Shown piece after piece: positions 59,361 to 64,000 of a DNA stretch of 64,000 bases (position 1 is its first letter; each line of letters opens with the position of its first letter). Where the stretch lies: the NCBI GenBank assembly GCA_015680685.1, contig MNCI01005348.1, forward strand, positions 264,745 to 328,744. The letters run 5' to 3'. This stretch comes from Gnetum montanum. Taxonomy: Eukaryota > Streptophyta > Gnetopsida > Gnetales > Gnetaceae. The notes beneath the pieces are model-generated. The model was not told where the DNA came from and ran no database searches. It worked only from the letters and a program-made list of their open reading frames with translations. A program made the position numbers and the translations under genes.

Positions 59361-60302
59361 TAGTGTAGGGATATCTATTCTAATCCCCTTGTTCTACCCT
59401 ACTTGCTATGTGTCTTTCTATGTTAATTTTTTTGTGGATGTTTCTTAGATGTTTTGGCATGTTTTAGGATGTTTTTGGCTTATTTTGATGAGTTTAGAAG
59501 GTTCCAAGATCTATGGGGACTTGTTGGGAGGCATCTAGAGGCTCCCTACATCAAAATGAACATTTTTATTTTTGGCACCTATAGGGTAAACATATCCCCA
59601 AAAATATAGATACATCATATAAAGTGTAGATGTTCCAAGAGCAAAGTAGATGTCTATCAAAAAGAGTAGATGTCTCTCCTAAAATTAGGGATTTCATAGG
59701 AGACATCCTAGAAAAGTAAGAGATGACCTAGACACATGGGGAAACGTCTAAAAATGGCTATTCCAATTTGGGAAATAGTCAAAGAAAGATGAAAACTACT
59801 AGGAAGAAGGTAAGAAGACTTAAAAAAACATTTTAAAAACCTCAAGTTCACTTAAGAAAGGTTTCTAGGGATTTTCTCTTTTGGTTACTTATAAATATTG
59901 ATGTAATTCACCATTGTTGGGGATAAAGAAGAGCATAACCCTAATCATGAGTAGGAGAGAAGGCTCATGAGAGTTGAGGAAGGAGATCTTATTTAAGTAA
60001 GTTAAGTGAGAGGCAAGGAAGAGCCCTTTAGAGAGGTTAGGAGGATCTCTTATAAGTGTCTTATCATAAGCTTGGGTTGCATTGTGAGCTATTGAGGATT
60101 GAGAGGGAACAAGTGTGATGTCTAAGATCCTTGGGAAAGTTTTGAGTTGAGCTTGGATCCTCATCTTAATGTATTTTCTATGTATTTTGAGAATTATCTT
60201 AATATAAAGGAATTTTTTTCTCCTTATTTTCTAAGCTAGATCTACTTGGAAGTTGTGGATTGGGTCCTATTGAGGTCTATCAAGATGAAAAACCCTGTAC
60301 CA
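59361..60302 (+). repeat. D 3' LTR
   Basis: Begins TAGTGTAGGG and ends TGTACCA, then TTAAG. AGATGT/AGACATCC-type words lie near 59610-59705. Confidence 0.85.
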
Positions 60303-61260
60303 TTAAGTGATAGTGAGGGCTACAAAAACTAAGCATATCTCTTAGAGCTTTATGAAGAAAAATGTTGGTCAACACCTTTACATTTAGGGGGAATCCTCCT
60401 ATTTATAGGTCAAAAGTGCCATATAGGTTGTGTAGAAATGATGCAATGGATCCCACATAATCTTTTGAAAGCTTCTAGACGGTTCTGGATAGGAGAAATG
60501 ACATGCTAAAGTAAAAGGTAATATTAAACATCAAAATTAGGATCAACATGAGATGTTAAAGAACTATTGTAGACTTGATGCTAGACATTAAAAGTTAATC
60601 TAACACTAGATAGAAAAATCCCTAGTATACTACAAGAATAAAAGTTGATGTTGAACATTAAAAGTGGATTGATGATAGACATCAAAAGTAGTTTTGATAT
60701 AGAAAGCCAAAATTTGATTGGATGCAAGACTTCAGAAGCTAAAAATAGAATTGATGTTGCGTTCATATCAAACATCAAAACTGAAAGAAGAATCCAGTAT
60801 ACTAGATAGAAAAAGTCCTAGTATACTACAAGAATAAAAGTTGATGTTGAACATCAAAAGTGGGATTGATCCCAGACATCAAAAGTAGTTCTAACATAGA
60901 ATGTCAAAATTTGATTTGATGCAAGACTTCAGAAGCTAAAAATAGAATTGATGTTGAGTTAATGTCAAACATAAAAACTGAAAGAAGAATCAAAACAACA
61001 TTGTAGATGATGTAAGATGTTAATTCTAGTAAGCTTGAGATAGTAATCTAGAAACTACATTACAAATAATGCAAGATGTTGAATCTAGACTTCTAAAGAT
61101 GGCCTTAAGTACTAAAAAGTCACAAAATATATCTAAGTCTCTAATGTATGCAGAAAAATCCAAGGTGGCTACAATACTACTGACAAATATAATTTAATAG
61201 AGCCTATGATTTTTACTCTAATTCTATAAATAAAATTAAGGTATAGTTTAAATTAGAGTA
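60303..61260 (-). other. E2 LTR-like region with TATA and 196-base tandem duplication
   Basis: On the minus strand a TATA box (TATAAATAGGAGG, about 60396-60408) lies in non-coding sequence. A 196-base tandem duplication occupies 60607-60802 and 60803-60994. Both units carry TTGATGTTGAACATYAAAAG palindrome-like words. It is probably the 5' LTR of E2, split by D. It meets the E3 protease near 61260. Confidence 0.45.
60607..60994 (+). repeat. 196-base tandem duplication
   Basis: Two copies begin TAGATAGAAAAA at 60607 and 60803. They stay alignable to about 60985 with roughly a dozen or so differences by eye. Confidence 0.85.
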
Positions 61261-61760
61261 CATTACATACTTTTCAAGGTTGAGATGCTTCATGACTCTC
61301 CATGAAATAACATTGGATTTAGCTCCAACATCCATGTATATTATAGGTAGCATCATGCTATCCCTAATTCATATGGTGAGGTAGATGAAAAGTTGGCACA
61401 TGACACCCATGACATGATGGATTTTGATGTTCTCTTCTTTGAACATCAAGACGTTTGCCTCATTTCATGGAGCATTAAGCATTAATAAGATTGCTTAAGC
61501 ATAAGGCTAGATGTCTACTAGAATGGTGATGAACTTTAGAAGCTCTTTTGATGCTAATATATGATCCTTGAAGGTGGAAATAAGGTTAAAAGGAAAGATA
61601 TTCATTCCCTTTGACTTCATTGTTACTAAGATTTGAGGCAAAGATTTATCCTTAGGGGTTACATCCTTGATGAATGATACATGAGGAATAATTAATGTAG
61701 GAGTAGACGAAGTAGATATTGGAGCAAGCATAGATGTATTTTGAGGCTCTTAGAAAGTCA
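61260..61760 (-). pseudogene. E3 protease head and linker
   Basis: The minus strand reads IIYMDVGAKSNVISWRVMKH then LNLEK at about 61335-61270, the start of a Tat-type retropepsin (catalytic triplet read as DVG). Upstream is the open linker 61731-61507 (starting MLAPISTSSTPTLIIPHVSF). It ends where the E2 LTR-like region begins, so the rest is cut off or displaced. Confidence 0.6.
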
Positions 61761-63900
61761 CCTTCTTCTTCCATTATGAGGAACATTACTTGTTGGCTTA
61801 ATCCTTTTCGTTTCCCTTGTTGGGAATTGTCTCTTTTTTTGTAGAAATAAGAGTATGAATCAAAGATGTGGGAGTAAGAAATAATGATGATTCCTATAAG
61901 CAAAGTGGGAATAAAAAATGTGATGAAGAAGGAATTGCATGAGGTAAAGTAGGAAAATATGAAGTAGGCAAAGATTACCTACTTCTCAATGATGATGGAA
62001 ACTTGAAATTTATGGGATTTTGAGGGAAGTGTCATAGTACAATGTGAGATCTATGAAAATTGATGATATTCATATATTTTGGATATATGATGTGGGGGAA
62101 CTATTTTTTAGGAGAATAATGACAAAAGGTTTCTTGGATTTAGGAGGATTAGCTTATAAGAATACTTGGGGATTAGTTGAAGAGAGACAAGTCTAGATGA
62201 TAAATGGAGTTTTAGAATCATTATCTTTCGATTCATGGACAAAATCATATACTTTACTCAAATGAGAATTCAAGGGATCTTGAAAGATTTGCATGTCTTG
62301 AATGTTGGGGCAAACTAGATTATTGAATTCTATTCCCTCTTTTTTAAAAAAAATCCTAAATGACATCATTAATTGCATTACAATCATCTATGTCATGACT
62401 TGTAGCCTTGTGGCAATAGTAGAATTTGTTAAGATCATATCACCTTGGGATCAGTGGATCTCCTTCATCATGTTGGGAAGGATCTACAACTAGAGTCTAC
62501 AAGTGTTTGAATCTAGTTCATGATTAATTTGAGATGTTTTTTAAAGTTATGTACTCATATCTTAAATTCATGTTATAGATCTAAGTATAGGACACTAGAA
62601 ACTTGTTATATCTGGATCACTCTTTGGGTTATCTCCTTTGTTGGCCTCCTTTCAATGAAGTTACCTAGCATTATTGGTAGTGGATGAGAATTTTAGTGAA
62701 GTTTTATTTATCAAAGCAACCATTTACCTTGCATTCTATGAGGCCTTTGGATGACCACCTCTTTGATATCCTTAATCAAGGTGATAGAAATGTAAAGACT
62801 ATGTGATCTAGGTTAAACTAGCTTTCCCCTAATATAATCATTGATTTCTCCTTAAAATATTTTCAGAAGATGTTCATCAAGGGGGGAATGCATAAGCTTC
62901 ATTCTAGTAGATGTTCATCTTGAGATAAACTTGAATATGGGCTCATTGTGTATTTTTTTGATTGCTATGAGCTTTTGTAATGTACCACCTTTAGTGATGT
63001 TGTACTTGAACATCTCCACAAAGGTATTAAAGAGTTGTTGTAAGGAGGTAATAAATCCATGGGGAAGGGATCTATACCATTCAAGTGCTTTTCTAATCAA
63101 GGAATTCAAAAGGTGTCTAATGATGGTGTAAGAATAGTTATCTAATAGCATACATTCATATGATAATTACATAATTTATGGAATTAGATTCCTGATTGTA
63201 CTTGCTGAAATTTTGCAAAGAAATTTCCTTAGGAATTTGAATAGGTGGGATCAAAAGGCTAATGGGGTCAATGAGTAGATTGATAATGGACACTACATGA
63301 CTATCACCATGTAATGTAATTGCCTTTCTAGCTTGTTCCTTAGTGGCTTGTAACCTAGAAGATAAGTCTTAAAGCAAGAGTGTTAGTTTAAGAAGGACTT
63401 AGGTATAGAGGGCATAGGGGTGTTACCTAACATCAAGTTGTATGTTAGCAATACTAGCTAAATGGATGTCATGGTGGGAATAAGAGCTAATGGTGTAATG
63501 TTATAATGAGAAATATGGTATGAGGTTGAGGGAAAAGATAAAGGAACTTGTGACAATTTAACAAGAACATTGTATGACAAGGATTGAAAAGGATTAAATG
63601 ATGGTTTAACACTTTGTACCAAAGTTGGATTTGTAGGATTAACCATAGTTATTCTTTAGAAAAGACTATAATCTAGAGGTAATTTAGTCACATATGGAGA
63701 AATGAATATATCATTAGCTAAAAATGAGCTATGAAAGCAACAATCTTAGGTATGTGTATGAAAAATGAATTTGTAGAATCAATGAGATTAATAGGCTATA
63801 AAATAGGACTTTGAGGTAATGAATGTGATTTATGGAAGGGGTCTATAGGTAGGGAAATATCATCACTACTATGGATGCTAATTCCAATACTTCCTTTACT
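61761..63900 (-). pseudogene. gag: E3 gag
   Basis: Minus-strand gag of a third Tat-like element, related to E2's. Pieces: MVNPTNPTLVQSVKPSFNPF (63646 down), then YECMLLDNYSYTIIRHLLNS, ALEWYRSLPHGFITSLQQLF and FKYNITKGGTLQKLIAIKKI (63151-62915). A zinc-knuckle-like YCHKATSHDIDDC lies at about 62425-62380, followed by a basic tail and linker to 61760. Many stops. The core repeats the E2 order (CMLLDTNTHIVLKCFSNSFS ... YRSLTHEIITSLE). Confidence 0.72.
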
Positions 63901-64000
63901 ATGCTGATGAGTGGCGAGGAACCCCTACACACAACCATACGAAATGAGCTTAGCACGCGTGATTCGGTCAAACTCCATAGACTAAATGCCTACACACCCC
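63901..64000. other. window end, unidentified
   Basis: The last 100 bases look more GC-rich and contain two CCTACACAC words. This may be the start of another repeat or an LTR. Nothing can be assigned. Confidence 0.25.

Larger units (their letters stand above)
56120..60302 (+). mobile_element. D: non-autonomous Ty3/gypsy element with gag and protease only
   Basis: LTRs at 56120-57025 and 59361-60302 begin TGGTGTAAGG/TAGTGTAGGG and end CCTACATCA/CCTGTACCA. The target duplication TTAAG is at 56115-56119 and 60303-60307. The primer site TGGTATCAAAGC is at 57029-57040, and the purine tract AAGGGTGGAGAGC lies before the 3' LTR. The interior (about 2.3 kb) has gag and a retropepsin but no RT, RNase H or integrase. 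D' is a shorter relative. Confidence 0.88.

Noticed and set aside
1-64000. Bacterial-type operons, plasmid or phage features
   Set aside because: The content is plant LTR retrotransposons with splice-site-like junctions; no ribosome-binding sites or prokaryotic gene packing is seen.

Overview
The window is an AT-rich, gene-poor stretch of a large plant genome made almost entirely of old, nested LTR retrotransposons. Giant Tat/Ogre-like Ty3/gypsy elements, long LTRs, stacked insertions and heavily stopped reading frames point to a large-genome seed plant. A gymnosperm is my best guess, but no marker in the window proves it. I see no intact host gene, no rRNA or tRNA gene and no CRISPR array.

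Layout. (1) 164-19756, plus strand: element E1, a 19.6 kb Tat-like Ty3/gypsy element with 1.78 kb LTRs and a TCTAG target-site duplication. It carries decayed gag, protease, reverse transcriptase, a second (archaeal-type) RNase H and integrase. Between protease and RT lies an antisense, multi-exon gene (about 12237 to 6905, minus) whose first recognisable domain resembles an FCP1/NIF-type HAD phosphatase. (2) 19757-22740: degenerate sequence with a minus-strand gag-like remnant. (3) 22720-29990, minus: a decayed Ty3/gypsy element (G). Its RT is split by a 3.33 kb solo-LTR-like insertion (24679-28007, duplication GAACC). That insertion carries a fragment of an ATG18/WIPI autophagy gene and a 639-base N gap. 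(4) About 29980-61250, minus: a second Tat-like element (E2), again with a plus-strand (antisense) FCP1-like ORF between protease and RT. Its RT is split by Copia A (31312-37125, duplication GAAAG). Its protease/antisense-ORF region is split by Copia B (43623-51799). Copia B's gag is split by a small gypsy derivative D' (44843-47404, duplication AAAGC). A larger gypsy relative, D (56120-60302, duplication TTAAG), sits in the E2 leader/LTR region. (5) 61260-63900, minus: gag and protease head of a third Tat-like element (E3).

How the parts relate. Copia A and B have gag but no pol, D has gag and protease only, and D' has almost no coding capacity, so all four depend on enzymes made elsewhere. 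Splicing out each insertion at its target-site duplication restores the reading of the host element, which gives a relative order: E3 or E2 first, then Copia A, Copia B and D, then D' inside Copia B.

Most notable are the antisense FCP1-like genes found in two diverged Tat elements lying in opposite orientations, and dense AGATGTCT/AGACATCT arrays shared by LTRs of the otherwise unrelated copia and gypsy families. An inverted duplication at 8842-9747 bounded by single Ns looks like an assembly error. All calls come from reading the sequence by eye; no database search or alignment was run.
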